The translations under genes were made by a program, and so were the position numbers. 61,974 nt of DNA, taken from the NCBI GenBank assembly GCA_009377815.1, contig WHTI01000004.1, forward strand, positions 1-61,974. Direction: 5' to 3'. The stretch comes from Actinomycetota bacterium (GTDB taxonomy: Bacteria > Actinomycetota > CADDZG01 > WHSQ01). The notes under the pieces are model-generated. The model had not been told where the DNA came from. It saw only the letters and a program-made list of their open reading frames with translations, and ran no database searches. Positions 34,269-42,189 of the stretch are shown here, one piece after another. The number at the start of each line of letters is the position of its first letter. Positions within the stretch are counted from its first letter, which is position 1.

Positions 34269-35429
34269 ATGGGCGACACCACTCCTATGGGAGCCGCCAC
34301 CAGGAAGCGTTTCCCCCGACCAGGCAAGAAACTGGCCATCGTCCTCGCGGTCATCGCAGGGCTCGCAGTGCTGGGCCTGGGGTCTATCTCCTACGCCACC
34401 TACGACTATTCCAAGGCTCACGAGGGCCGCATCCTTCCGGGGGCCGAGATCGCCGGCGTCGACGTATCGGGCATGACCAAGGAGGAAGCGATCGCTGCCG
34501 TCCGTGAGGTGATGACCGTCCAGATGGGCGAGACCGTCACCGTCACCTGGAAGGACAAGGTCTGGGAGGGGACCCGAGCAGACCTGGGGGCCCGTCTGAA
34601 TGTCAAAGATGCCGTCCGGGCCGCCCTTGCCGCCAGCGAAGAGACCTCGTTCATGAAGAAGGCAAGGATGAGGGTCTTCGGCGACGAACTCGATTTCTCC
34701 CGTCCGGTAGCTATCCGCTATCCGATGAGGGGCCTGCGAGGATTCGTGGCAGGGATAGCGTCCGACTTCGAGATCGAAGCCCGCGATGCTTCCATCGACT
34801 ACTCGTCGGACTGGGTCGAATTCACCAAGGCTCGCCAGGGGCGTGAGATCCAGATCCAGAAGACAGCTCGGGCGTTGGAGGAGGCGCTGTCGGCCGGTTC
34901 GTCTGAGGCAGAACTTTCGGTGGCGGCGATCAAGCCCGAGGTCACCGACGACGCCTACAAGCAGGTCCTCCTGGTCCACATCGGCGACAACATGCTCTAC
35001 CTCTACGAGAAGGGGAAGATCACCCACGAGTGGCCGGTCGCCACAGGGACCGCGGACTTCATGACCCCGACCGGTGAGTTCGTGGTCGAGCTCCTGCGCT
35101 ACATGCCAACCTGGGTGAACCCTCACCCGGACTCTGGCTGGGGCCTGAGCATGCCGGAGTCGATCCCGCCGGGTCCGAACAATCCGCTGGGACTGCGGGC
35201 GATCAACTGGAGCGCCCCCAACATCAGGTTCCACGGGACGCCGTCGGAGTACTCGATCGGCTACAACGCTTCACACGGCTGCGTCAGGATGTTCAACGAG
35301 GACGTCATCGAGCTGTACGACCTGATCGATGTCGGGGTCCCGATCATCTCCGTGGTGCACGGGGATCTGAGGCCCATGGGTTCGTCGTCTTCCACCCCGG
35401 AGCCCTCCGCCGAGAACTCGGCCGAGTAA
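34269..35429 (+). CDS. L,D-transpeptidase (YkuD) with PG-binding domain
   Basis: A 386-residue membrane-anchored wall cross-linking enzyme. A short cytoplasmic tail and one helix (LAIVLAVIAGLAVLGLGSISY) precede a VanW/PG_binding_4-type domain (about 55-200, starting LPGAEIAGVDVSGMTKEEA). The YkuD domain holds FHGTPSEYSIGYNASHGCVRM, with catalytic His and Cys. It forms 3-3 peptide cross-links or anchors proteins. The C-terminus is Ser/Glu-rich. Strong hairpins follow the stop. Confidence 0.93.
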   Translation: MGDTTPMGAATRKRFPRPGKKLAIVLAVIAGLAVLGLGSISYATYDYSKAHEGRILPGAEIAGVDVSGMTKEEAIAAVREVMTVQMGETVTVTWKDKVWEGTRADLGARLNVKDAVRAALAASEETSFMKKARMRVFGDELDFSRPVAIRYPMRGLRGFVAGIASDFEIEARDASIDYSSDWVEFTKARQGREIQIQKTARALEEALSAGSSEAELSVAAIKPEVTDDAYKQVLLVHIGDNMLYLYEKGKITHEWPVATGTADFMTPTGEFVVELLRYMPTWVNPHPDSGWGLSMPESIPPGPNNPLGLRAINWSAPNIRFHGTPSEYSIGYNASHGCVRMFNEDVIELYDLIDVGVPIISVVHGDLRPMGSSSSTPEPSAENSAE

Positions 35430-35510
35430 CCCGCGAAGATTCGCAGGAGAACGCGAAAGAAAGTCCCCGAAAGGACTTGAACCGAGGGGCACCGTCTTCT
35501 ATCTTGCAGA

Positions 35511-35570
35511 TGTGTCCCGCAGGGATAAGTAGGCTCCGGCCGAAAGTCACTGCGGGGCACATTTTGTTTT
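35511..35570 (+). terminator. Intrinsic terminator of the L,D-transpeptidase transcript
   Basis: Arms 35511-35522 and 35550-35561 form a 12-bp stem (one G.U) around a 27-nt loop that itself contains GGC-TCCG-GCC. TTTTGTTTT follows directly. A complex loop leaves open a small structured RNA. Confidence 0.75.
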
Positions 35571-35598
35571 GCGATTCCGCCTAGGCGAATCGCTTCTG
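35571..35598 (-). repeat. REP-like palindrome, copy C
   Basis: Nearly perfect palindrome (core GATTC-CGCCTAGGC-GAATC, 35571-35593) with the CAGAAGC tag on its minus-strand 5' side (35592-35598). On the minus strand it matches copy D through the core and the following AAACAAAATG-like flank. Confidence 0.7.
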
Positions 35599-35741
35599 AG
35601 CGCTCAGGTGCCTAGCCTGGCATCGAGTCCCCGACCTGGATTCTTGGCTCTGTTCCCCGGTGCCGCTCCGGTCACGGGCCTGGCTCTCGTCGCTGCCTGG
35701 TTTGGGGTTGGTTTGTCGGGGTTTGAGCGGCCCAGAATTAC

Positions 35742-35763
35742 AAAAGCCCTCTTGGGTACGGGC
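35742..35763 (-). terminator. Weak intrinsic terminator of the alpha/beta hydrolase
   Basis: On the minus strand a GCCC...GGGC hairpin is followed by TTTTG, starting 3 nt after the hydrolase stop codon. Confidence 0.4.
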
Positions 35764-35765
35764 GG

Positions 35766-36572
35766 TTACACAAGCCCCTTGAGGAAGGCGTGGAGGCGGT
35801 CGTTGAAGGGCTGCATCTCCTCGACCATCAGGCCGTGGCCGGTCTCGAAGGTGGCGAGCTTGGCCCCCGGGATGGCGGCGGCGATCTCTTCCTGGGCGAA
35901 GTAGGGGACCATCATGTCCATCTTGCCGCCGACCACGAGGGTCGGGACCGAGATCGAGCCCAGTTCGGCCAGGGTGTTGTGCTTGTCGACCGCATCCAGT
36001 TGCGCGAGGAGAACCTCGGGCGGTGCGATGTCTTCGCCGCCGTTCAGGTCGAAGGCCTGAAGCATCCGGTCGATCACATCGGCGCCGACCTCGAAGAATT
36101 GAGGGGAGAACATGCGGACGAGAGCACCCTCGAGCATCGCGTCGGCTCCGCCTCCGGCGATGATCAATCGCGACAACGCCGACTGGCGTGCCATGAACTC
36201 GATCGGTCGCGCCCACGTGATCCCCAGGATCAAGGCAGAGAAGCGCTCGGGATGATCGAGGATGAGGCGTTGCGAGATAGCGCCTCCCATCGAGACGCCC
36301 ATGAGGACGGTGCGTTCGATCTCGAGGTGATCGAGCAGACGGATCGCGTCTTCGGCCATGTCCTCGATCGTGAAGGCCGGCTCACCGGTCGAGCGGCCCA
36401 CGCCACGGTTGTCGAACGTGATGAAGCGGTGGGTCTCGGTGACCGCCGGGATCTGCGCGGCCCAGAACCTTTGATCGAGCCCGAACCCCATGATCCCGAG
36501 TAGGGGAGGAGCGTCTTCACGACCGTAGACACGGTGGTGGATCGAGATGTCGTCGAAGGTGGCTATGGGCAT
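35766..36572 (-). CDS. Alpha/beta hydrolase
   Basis: A 268-residue serine hydrolase. The nucleophile elbow is GVSMGG, the acid probably Asp in VVGGKMDMMVP, and His in FETGHGLMVEEM; HG-type oxyanion residues lie in LLGIMGFGLDQRFW. Substrate unknown; similar proteins include 3-oxoadipate enol-lactonases and esterases. TACGAT 6 nt upstream of the ATG suggests a leaderless transcript. It is divergent from the ABC transporter genes. Confidence 0.9.
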   Translation of the reverse strand: MPIATFDDISIHHRVYGREDAPPLLGIMGFGLDQRFWAAQIPAVTETHRFITFDNRGVGRSTGEPAFTIEDMAEDAIRLLDHLEIERTVLMGVSMGGAISQRLILDHPERFSALILGITWARPIEFMARQSALSRLIIAGGGADAMLEGALVRMFSPQFFEVGADVIDRMLQAFDLNGGEDIAPPEVLLAQLDAVDKHNTLAELGSISVPTLVVGGKMDMMVPYFAQEEIAAAIPGAKLATFETGHGLMVEEMQPFNDRLHAFLKGLV

Positions 36573-36578
36573 GGGGCA

Positions 36579-36584
36579 ATCGTA
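36579..36584 (-). promoter_or_regulatory. Putative -10 of the hydrolase gene
   Basis: TACGAT on the minus strand, 6 nt before the ATG at 36572. Confidence 0.5.
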
Positions 36585-36622
36585 CGATGCCGCGCAGGGA
36601 CTAGGCTTCGTCCGATCTCACG

Positions 36623-37357
36623 ATGCCCAAGACCTCCGGAAATGCCAAGCAAAGACTCGTACTGACCGCGCGCGGGCTCGTGAAGAAGTACGGCGACGCG
36701 GTCGCGCTGGGTGGGCTAGATCTCGATCTCCGGAGCGGTGAGTGCGTCGCTCTCATCGGCCACAACGGCTCCGGGAAGACGACCGCCATGAGGATCATGG
36801 CCGGCCTCATGGAGCCATCCGAAGGCTCCGTCAAGATCAAGGGTATCGACATCCACGTGGCGCGCGGCAACCCGATCACGCGGTCCGCGATCGCATTCGC
36901 CCCCGACAACCCCGTCCTCTACGACGACCTCACCGTTGAGGAGCATCTGATCCTCACCGGCCTCGCGCACGGCGTCGGCGATGGACTCGACGAGCGCATC
37001 GATATCGTCCTCGAAGAACTGGGCCTGACCGACCGACGCGACTACCTGCCGTCGCAGCTCTCGCGAGGGATGCGACAGAAGACCTCGATCGCGTGCACGT
37101 TGGTGAGGCCGCTCGAGGTGCTGATGCTGGACGAACCGGTCGTCGGTTTGGATCCGCCGTCGCAGAGATTGCTCCGGGACGAGATCAGCCGTCTCATCTC
37201 CGACGAGGTCGCGGTCATCCTCACAACTCATCAGATCGAGTTCGCTCGCGGGATCGCGGCGAAGGCCGTGATCCTCGACAACGGAGAGATGGTCGACCAC
37301 GGTGCCTTCGACCAGGTGGTCGAAGGCGAGAAGGCCGCGTCGCTGGGTCTCGTATGA
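36623..37357 (+). CDS. ABC transporter ATP-binding protein
   Basis: A 244-residue ABC-2-type ATPase. Walker A is GHNGSGKT, the signature loop is LSRGMRQK, Walker B is VLMLDEPVVGLD and the switch His is in LTTHQIEFA. The partner permease follows 10 nt after the stop, so the pair forms an exporter. The substrate is unknown. Confidence 0.93.
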   Translation: MPKTSGNAKQRLVLTARGLVKKYGDAVALGGLDLDLRSGECVALIGHNGSGKTTAMRIMAGLMEPSEGSVKIKGIDIHVARGNPITRSAIAFAPDNPVLYDDLTVEEHLILTGLAHGVGDGLDERIDIVLEELGLTDRRDYLPSQLSRGMRQKTSIACTLVRPLEVLMLDEPVVGLDPPSQRLLRDEISRLISDEVAVILTTHQIEFARGIAAKAVILDNGEMVDHGAFDQVVEGEKAASLGLV

Positions 37358-37367
37358 GGTGGAGCGC

Positions 37368-38963
37368 GTGAGCTCGGTCGAGCTGCACCCGGCGGATGCG
37401 ATCGCCTTTCTCAAGGCGAGCCGTCGAGCGAATCACCGAGGACGCTCGGCGTTCGACCGGCTCTACACGATCTACATTCTCGCGATAAGCACCGTGGTCA
37501 TCGGCGTCCTCGGCTATGGATCGCTGAGGAACCATCCGTTCTCACCCGAGAACATCGCGTCGGTCAATGCACGTTTGCCGTTCATCCTCGCCGCGTTCTT
37601 CGGTCTCGTCTTCATCGGAGTGCTGCGGTTCGCGACGTGGCAAGGTCCGGTGTCGTTCTCTCGACCGGACGTTCCGTTCTTGCTCGGCTCGCCGCTGTCG
37701 CGTGGCGAACTCGTCAAGCCGAAACTGATCGGCGCGGCGATCTTCGGTGCGGCAGCAAGTGCCGGCCTGGGGATCGTGGTGTTCGTCTTCCTAGAAGCCA
37801 AAATGCTCGCGGATGCCGGACCTCTGCTCGGGGCCACGCTGGCCGGGCCGGTCCTGTTCGGGCTGCTCGCGGTCGGGCTCTCGTGGCATGTCGAGTCATC
37901 GATCCGCCGCGCCCGATGGGTGGTCCGCTGGGGATGGATCCTGTTCGTGCTCGCGGTCGCCGTTGCCCTCGGGGTGCGCGACCCATCCGGCGATCTTGCA
38001 TCGGCCGCGCTGTGGTCCGGTCCGTGGGGATGGGCCGCCGCTCCCATCGTTGCCGCCGCGGGCGGTTCCGCTCCGATGTGGCCGGTAACCCTCGGCCTCT
38101 TGGCGGTCTCCGCCACCGCCGCGCTGTTCACCGCATTGAGGTCGGCGGACGCCGCGCCGATGGAGGAACTCGCGCGGCGAGCCGGACTTCGGTCGGGACT
38201 CTCGGCCGCGCTTTACGTTCAGGATTTCCGCGGACTCGCGATGCTGGGACGCGAGGCACGCCGAGCGCTCTTCCTGCCTCGGAAGCGGAAGATCCGGCAC
38301 CCGCGTCGGGCCCTCCTGGTCGTTCCCTGGAGGGACGCCCTCGCTCTCTTGCGAGCGCCGAGCCGGTTCGTCTGGGCCGCCGCCCTCGTCGGTGCCGGAG
38401 CCCTCGTGGGTGGGGCCTCGGGGAATCATCCCGGGGGCCTGGCGCTCGCGATCGTGCTGGGCTACTTCGCCGCCGCCCGGCTCGTCGAGACGGTCCGCCA
38501 AGAGGCCGACGATCCCGACGCCGCGGGCCGGCTCCCATGGGCGTTCGGCGATGTCATCCTCATGCACACCCTGGTGCCGTCGGTGGTGTTGGCCGGCCTC
38601 GGCTGGGTCGTCATCGGGGTCGCGGCCCTGGACGGCGTGCTGACGGGGGCCGAGGCGGGTCCCTCGATCGGATTGGTTGCGCTCGCGTCTCCCATGCTCG
38701 TCATCTGCGCCGCGGGGGTTGCTCAGCGGGGCCGGCTTCCGATCGAACTGCTCTTCTACGGCTCCGAGATCGTCATCCTCTGGTACGCCCTCGGTCCCCT
38801 GTTGGGCTTGATCGCTCTCGGCGCACCGGTCGCGTCCATGATCGGGAACTTCGATCGTGACCTCGGGATGTCCCAGGCGGCATCGTCGGCCGCCTTCTTC
38901 CTCGCCCTCGGTCTGGTGCTCGGGATCACGATCCTCCGGCGGCGACGGCCCAAGACCCCGTAA
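37368..38963 (+). CDS. ABC transporter permease (ABC-2 like)
   Basis: A 531-residue membrane protein with about 12 hydrophobic segments arranged in two halves, separated by a basic loop (RRALFLPRKRKIRHPRRALL). A GTG start at 37368 is chosen because GAGG lies 8 nt upstream; another GTG at 37359 is possible. Such double-length permeases are common partners of ABC-2 ATPases in actinobacteria. Substrate unknown. Confidence 0.85.
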   Translation: MSSVELHPADAIAFLKASRRANHRGRSAFDRLYTIYILAISTVVIGVLGYGSLRNHPFSPENIASVNARLPFILAAFFGLVFIGVLRFATWQGPVSFSRPDVPFLLGSPLSRGELVKPKLIGAAIFGAAASAGLGIVVFVFLEAKMLADAGPLLGATLAGPVLFGLLAVGLSWHVESSIRRARWVVRWGWILFVLAVAVALGVRDPSGDLASAALWSGPWGWAAAPIVAAAGGSAPMWPVTLGLLAVSATAALFTALRSADAAPMEELARRAGLRSGLSAALYVQDFRGLAMLGREARRALFLPRKRKIRHPRRALLVVPWRDALALLRAPSRFVWAAALVGAGALVGGASGNHPGGLALAIVLGYFAAARLVETVRQEADDPDAAGRLPWAFGDVILMHTLVPSVVLAGLGWVVIGVAALDGVLTGAEAGPSIGLVALASPMLVICAAGVAQRGRLPIELLFYGSEIVILWYALGPLLGLIALGAPVASMIGNFDRDLGMSQAASSAAFFLALGLVLGITILRRRRPKTP

Positions 38964-38989
38964 TCCGGCTCGGGGGGGCGGTTTTCGCG

Positions 38990-38995
38990 TACCGT
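38990..38995 (+). promoter_or_regulatory. Putative -10 for the DUF3499 gene
   Basis: TACCGT ends 7 nt before the ATG at 39003. Confidence 0.5.
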
Positions 38996-39002
38996 CCGTG
39001 GC

Positions 39003-39296
39003 ATGAGTCAGTGCTCGAAGCCAGCTTGTAGTGCCCCCGGGGGAGTGATCCTCGGGTACGACTACGCGGCCCGCGTGGTGATCCTGGAAGATCCACCCGA
39101 GGGGATGATCTCCCCGCACCTCTACCTACTCTGTGTCGACCATGCCGACCGGCTCACGCTCCCGTACGGCTGGACGTTGGACGACAAGCGATTCCAGCCG
39201 GCGCTGTTCACCGACGAGTTCTCCGCCCTGGGGCCCAGCCTCCGCGATGAGCTCAGCGACGGCGGCGAGCAGATCTTCTTCGGGACCAGCGCCTAA
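39003..39296 (+). CDS. DUF3499 family small cysteine protein
   Basis: A 97-residue actinobacterial protein of unknown function. The family pattern MSQCSKPAC (C-x4-C) and the later LLCVDHADRLTLPYGW (C-x2-H) suggest a zinc site. First of three small cysteine-rich genes on this strand; a -10-like hexamer lies 7 nt upstream, so they may form an operon. In many actinobacteria this family lies near manB and whiB, which here are 5 kb away. Confidence 0.88.
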   Translation: MSQCSKPACSAPGGVILGYDYAARVVILEDPPEGMISPHLYLLCVDHADRLTLPYGWTLDDKRFQPALFTDEFSALGPSLRDELSDGGEQIFFGTSA

Positions 39297-39300
39297 GACC

Positions 39301-39624
39301 ATGGCCATCGAGAAGGAGCTGTACTCCAGGCTGCGTTCGCTCGACCGTCACGAACTGAGGCGCGCCTTGATCTTCGTAAGGGGTCTGCTCGTCGCCCACG
39401 GAGACGGAGCCGACGAGGTTTCCTTCGAGAGTGACGGCCCGGAGAAGGTCACCTACCGGCTCGAGACCGTGAAGTGCGGCAAGGAGGGATGCAGATCGTG
39501 TCCCCACGGCCCCTACTGGTACGCCTACTACCGCGAGGGGAACCGGTTGAAGAGCCGTTACATCGGCCGGGATCTGAGCGACGACGCCGTCGAGGTCGCC
39601 GAGCAGGCATCCGACTCCGTGTGA
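39301..39624 (+). CDS. Small DUF6788-like zinc-binding protein
   Basis: A 107-residue protein. Residues about 60-90 hold VKCGKEGCRSCPHGPYWYAY (C-x4-C-x2-C-x-H), a compact metal site reminiscent of DUF6788 domains, which in other proteins accompany DNA-handling enzymes. The N-terminal half is helical and charged. ATG at 39301 lies 4 nt after the DUF3499 stop. Function unknown. Confidence 0.75.
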   Translation: MAIEKELYSRLRSLDRHELRRALIFVRGLLVAHGDGADEVSFESDGPEKVTYRLETVKCGKEGCRSCPHGPYWYAYYREGNRLKSRYIGRDLSDDAVEVAEQASDSV

Positions 39625-39702
39625 GTCGACGTGCAACACCGCCGCTCCCGGGGCATCATGTAGCAACCAAGGGGTTGATCCAGGAACCGGACGGGAGGCA
39701 GG

Positions 39703-39882
39703 GTGCGGTGTCCCAAGTGCGACGCCACTGATTGCATATCCATCGAGATCCACCTCGCCTCCGACGACCCGCTCCAGTTTTTCTCGTGCAGGCACTGCGA
39801 GGCTCGCTGGTGGCAGCGCGACGGCGAATCGGTCTCGCTCGAAGAAGTCCTCTCCCTCGCCGCCAAGAAAGACCCGAGGTAA
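39703..39882 (+). CDS. 59-residue zinc-ribbon protein
   Basis: A small open frame with GTG start at 39703, preceded by GGGAGG. The protein opens (M)RCPKCDATDC and later has FSCRHCEARWWQRDG, giving two CxxC knuckles spaced as in a zinc ribbon. Codon use resembles the neighbours. It follows two other cysteine-rich small genes, which supports it being real. Function unknown. Confidence 0.75.
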   Translation: MRCPKCDATDCISIEIHLASDDPLQFFSCRHCEARWWQRDGESVSLEEVLSLAAKKDPR

Positions 39883-39957
39883 GCCAAAAAACCAGGCACA
39901 AGCCGCCACGCAGCGCGCCGGTCGGAGACTCCTCGAAGAGGCAAGCCACCGCGGATC

Positions 39958-39996
39958 CAGAAGCGATCCGCCTAGGCGGGATCGCAGAACAGAGTG
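39958..39996 (+). repeat. REP-like palindrome, copy D
   Basis: CAGAAGC tag, then a palindromic core GATCCGCCTAGGCGGGATC (39965-39983), then GCAGAACAGAGTG. Compared with copy C, one stem base pair is T-A there and C-G here, a compensatory difference. Confidence 0.7.
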
Positions 39997-39997
39997 C

Positions 39998-40135
39998 GCG
40001 GGCGCTCGCTGTCTGAGACCCGCCGTCCCGGCAACAGGTGCCAGTTGAGGGGGTCGTGCCGGTGCGTCCCCGAGGACCGAGCCGAAACCCAGCCTCCAGA
40101 GACTGCCGTCGGCTCTCGGCGTAGCGAGCGCCCGC
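39998..40135. repeat. 13-bp inverted repeat flanking a 112-bp segment
   Basis: Arms 39998-40010 (GCGGGCGCTCGCT) and 40123-40135 (AGCGAGCGCCCGC) are exact inverted copies. The enclosed sequence shows no gene. It starts 2 nt after REP-like copy D. It could be a small non-autonomous element or a large RNA stem. Confidence 0.55.
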
Positions 40136-40207
40136 AAACCCAGTCCTGAGGGGTTCGCGTCTGTATCCCCGTCCCTGTCTCAGTATGGCTCGCTTCGCTG
40201 TCCGATG

Positions 40208-40891
40208 CTAGGGCGCGGTTCGGGGGAAGCAGGTGGTGCCGGCCTCGGCCAGGGGGCCCTCGGGGATGCCGAGGGTGAGGCGGCCGAAGCGTCGGCGGTA
40301 GGAGATCTCGAAGGCGACCTCGAAGCCGGCCTTGGTGATGGCCCGGATCGAGGGCTCGTTGTCGGCCTCGACCCCGACCCACATACGGGCGATCCCCTCG
40401 GCGCCCAGTCGGGCCAGGATGTGTTTCAGGGCCAATGGATAGATACCCCGGCCTCGGACCGCGGGCGAGGTGAACGACTCGTAGATGTAGCCGTCTCCCG
40501 GCGGCGGCTTGAAGTAGCGACCGACCTCCCGGGTCCACGCCGTCGCGGTGGTGGTCCAGGTCGCGTGCGCGATCTTCCCTTCGTGCAACACGAGCCAGCA
40601 GCGGGTCGCGTCGGAGAGGCGGGCGCGGAAGGTGGCCGCCGAATCGGTCCCGATGTCGCGGGCGTAGATGCTTCCGTCCTCGGGCGTCGCCGCCCGGAAT
40701 ACAAGATCGGGGGGATCGATAGGATCGTCCCCTCCTGCCGGATGGACCAGGAACAGCAGTCGTTCCTCGGACGACCATGCCTTGCGGAGACGTTCGAGAC
40801 CGAGCCCGATCATCTCTCCCGGTCCCCGGGTACGTGCCCGCTGCGTGAGCTTCCCCGCGACCTGGACTGGGGTGGGGCGGCGGTCGGGCAT
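40208..40891 (-). CDS. GNAT family N-acetyltransferase
   Basis: About 227 residues. The acetyl-CoA motif is SPAVRGRGIYPLAL, followed by MWVGVEADNEPSIRAITKAGFEVAF typical of GNAT C-termini. The N-terminal 60 residues (VQVAGKLTQRARTRGPGEMIGLG) are not part of the core fold. The start is uncertain: in-frame starts lie at 40948 (TTG), 40927 and 40891. Substrate unknown. Confidence 0.8.
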   Translation of the reverse strand: MPDRRPTPVQVAGKLTQRARTRGPGEMIGLGLERLRKAWSSEERLLFLVHPAGGDDPIDPPDLVFRAATPEDGSIYARDIGTDSAATFRARLSDATRCWLVLHEGKIAHATWTTTATAWTREVGRYFKPPPGDGYIYESFTSPAVRGRGIYPLALKHILARLGAEGIARMWVGVEADNEPSIRAITKAGFEVAFEISYRRRFGRLTLGIPEGPLAEAGTTCFPRTAP

Positions 40892-40984
40892 CCCGTGACG
40901 ATAAACGGCGATCGGCCGTGCAACCATGATCACGTGGCCGTCGTCCAAGAACTAGACCGACTCTCGACGGGGAAGGAACGCGCC

Positions 40985-41464
40985 ATGCGCCTAAGAACCA
41001 CGGTCATCGTTCTGCTCGCCGGGGCGGTCCTCATCGGCGGATGCGGTTCGGACGAAGGAGCACCGTCCGACGACCAGACAACGAATGCTCCGACCATGTC
41101 TCCTTCGCCGAGCAAGCACGTAGATCGACCCCCCGAGGGGACGTTCCCGTCATCGGAGGACGGTGCGATCGTGGTCGAGTCACCGGAGCCCGGGGCCACT
41201 GTGTCCTCGCCGATCACGATCTCCGGTACTGCCGACGTCTTCGAGGCGACCGTGAGCATCCGCATCCTCGATGCCGCGGGGAACGAGATCGCGAGAACGT
41301 TCACGACCGCGACCTGCGGATCGGGCTGCCGCGGTGACTACCGGAAGTCGGTGAGCTTTGAGATCGACTCGAAGCAGGCCGGCACGATCGAGGTATTCGA
41401 GGAATCCGCCGAGGATGGCTCCGCGATCAACGTGGTGACCCTAGACGTGACGCTCGTTCCCTGA
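40985..41464 (+). CDS. Lipoprotein with Gmad2-type immunoglobulin-like domain
   Basis: A 159-residue exported protein. The signal peptide ends in LIGGC, a lipobox, so Cys20 is probably lipid-modified. A Ser/Thr/Pro linker follows, then ESPEPGATVSSPITISGTADVFEATVSIRI, which resembles Gmad2 domains of germination and peptidoglycan-binding proteins. GGAAGGA precedes the ATG. Outer-face anchoring to a wall process is inferred. Confidence 0.85.
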   Translation: MRLRTTVIVLLAGAVLIGGCGSDEGAPSDDQTTNAPTMSPSPSKHVDRPPEGTFPSSEDGAIVVESPEPGATVSSPITISGTADVFEATVSIRILDAAGNEIARTFTTATCGSGCRGDYRKSVSFEIDSKQAGTIEVFEESAEDGSAINVVTLDVTLVP

Positions 41465-41470
41465 CACCGG

Positions 41471-42046
41471 TTAGGCCGGCTGCGGCTCCCGCTCCTTGCG
41501 CCGGCGCCCGAAAACAAAGGCTCCCGCGGCGGCGAGCGCGACCAGCGCGATCGAGATCGGGACCACGTTGAAGGATCCGCTCTTGGTGGGAGTGGTGGGT
41601 GGCTGATCATCCGCGACCGGCGCGGCGACCGGGATCGACTGTTCCGCGGCGGCGGCCTTCTCGGCACTGACATCGCCGACAACCACCGCCCCCGCCATGC
41701 CCGGGTGGAGGAAGCAGTAGTAGGGATACACGCCCTCATCCTCGAATCGGTAGGCCTTGGTCTCCTCACCTGCGTCGAACTCCGTGAGCCCGCCGAGGGA
41801 CATCCCCATACCGGTGACGGTGTGCGGCATCGGATCCAGGTTGGTCCAGCTGACCTCGGTCCCCGGCTCGACGTACAGGATCGCCGGGGAGTATCCGCAC
41901 CTCGAGATATCGACGAGCACCTTTCCCGCCCCCTTGCCGGAGGTTGCCTCCGAGGACCCGTGACATCCACCGGCGAGTCCCGCGTTCGGGATCAGTAGCA
42001 CCAACAGGAATCCCACCACCACGATCGATCCGGCACGACGGAGCAC
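41471..42046 (-). CDS. Membrane-anchored cupredoxin (amicyanin-like copper protein)
   Basis: A 191-residue exported protein. After a signal peptide (SIVVVGFLLVLLIPNAGLAG) and a possible lipobox cysteine, a cupredoxin domain binds copper through His in PMPHTV and Cys, His and Met in YYCFLHPGM. The C-x2-H-x2-M loop is the short amicyanin type. A Pro/Thr linker and C-terminal helix (VVPISIALVALAAAGAFVFG) with a basic stop-transfer tail anchor it. It may carry electrons outside the membrane. GTG start with AGGAG upstream. Confidence 0.88.
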   Translation of the reverse strand: MLRRAGSIVVVGFLLVLLIPNAGLAGGCHGSSEATSGKGAGKVLVDISRCGYSPAILYVEPGTEVSWTNLDPMPHTVTGMGMSLGGLTEFDAGEETKAYRFEDEGVYPYYCFLHPGMAGAVVVGDVSAEKAAAAEQSIPVAAPVADDQPPTTPTKSGSFNVVPISIALVALAAAGAFVFGRRRKEREPQPA

Positions 42047-42189
42047 GGCGTTCTCCTCTCTGGGCGACTTCCTCAGGTACACCGCCGGACGCCGGTTGGT
42101 TCCCGTCCGGGGAGGACTCGGCCCCTCCCCGGCGAAATCCACCGGAGGACGAGACATCGCTCGGAACCGACCAAACGGGGGACCACCAC

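Larger units (their letters stand above)
35430..35765. other. 336-bp intergenic region rich in hairpins
   Basis: No credible gene. In order: GCGAA-GA-TTCGC; AAGTCC-CCGAAA-GGACTT (35461-35478); a 12-bp stem followed by a T-rich tract (35511-35570); REP-like copy C (35571-35598); the 12-bp palindrome CTGAGCGCTCAG (35596-35607); then about 135 bp with no visible structure until the terminator of the opposing gene. Confidence 0.6.
39883..40207. other. 325-bp intergenic region
   Basis: No gene seen. It contains REP-like copy D (39958-39996) and, directly beside it, a perfect 13-bp inverted repeat enclosing 112 bp. The minus-strand frame through it carries no recognisable domain. Confidence 0.6.

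Noticed and set aside
35461-35500. tRNA T-loop-like GGTTCAAGTCC on the minus strand
   Set aside because: The T-stem does not pair and no acceptor or anticodon arm could be drawn; it is part of a simple hairpin.
39253-40207. Minus-strand frames across the zinc-ribbon gene and the following gap
   Set aside because: Low-complexity composition; the plus-strand small gene has a ribosome site and two CxxC knuckles.
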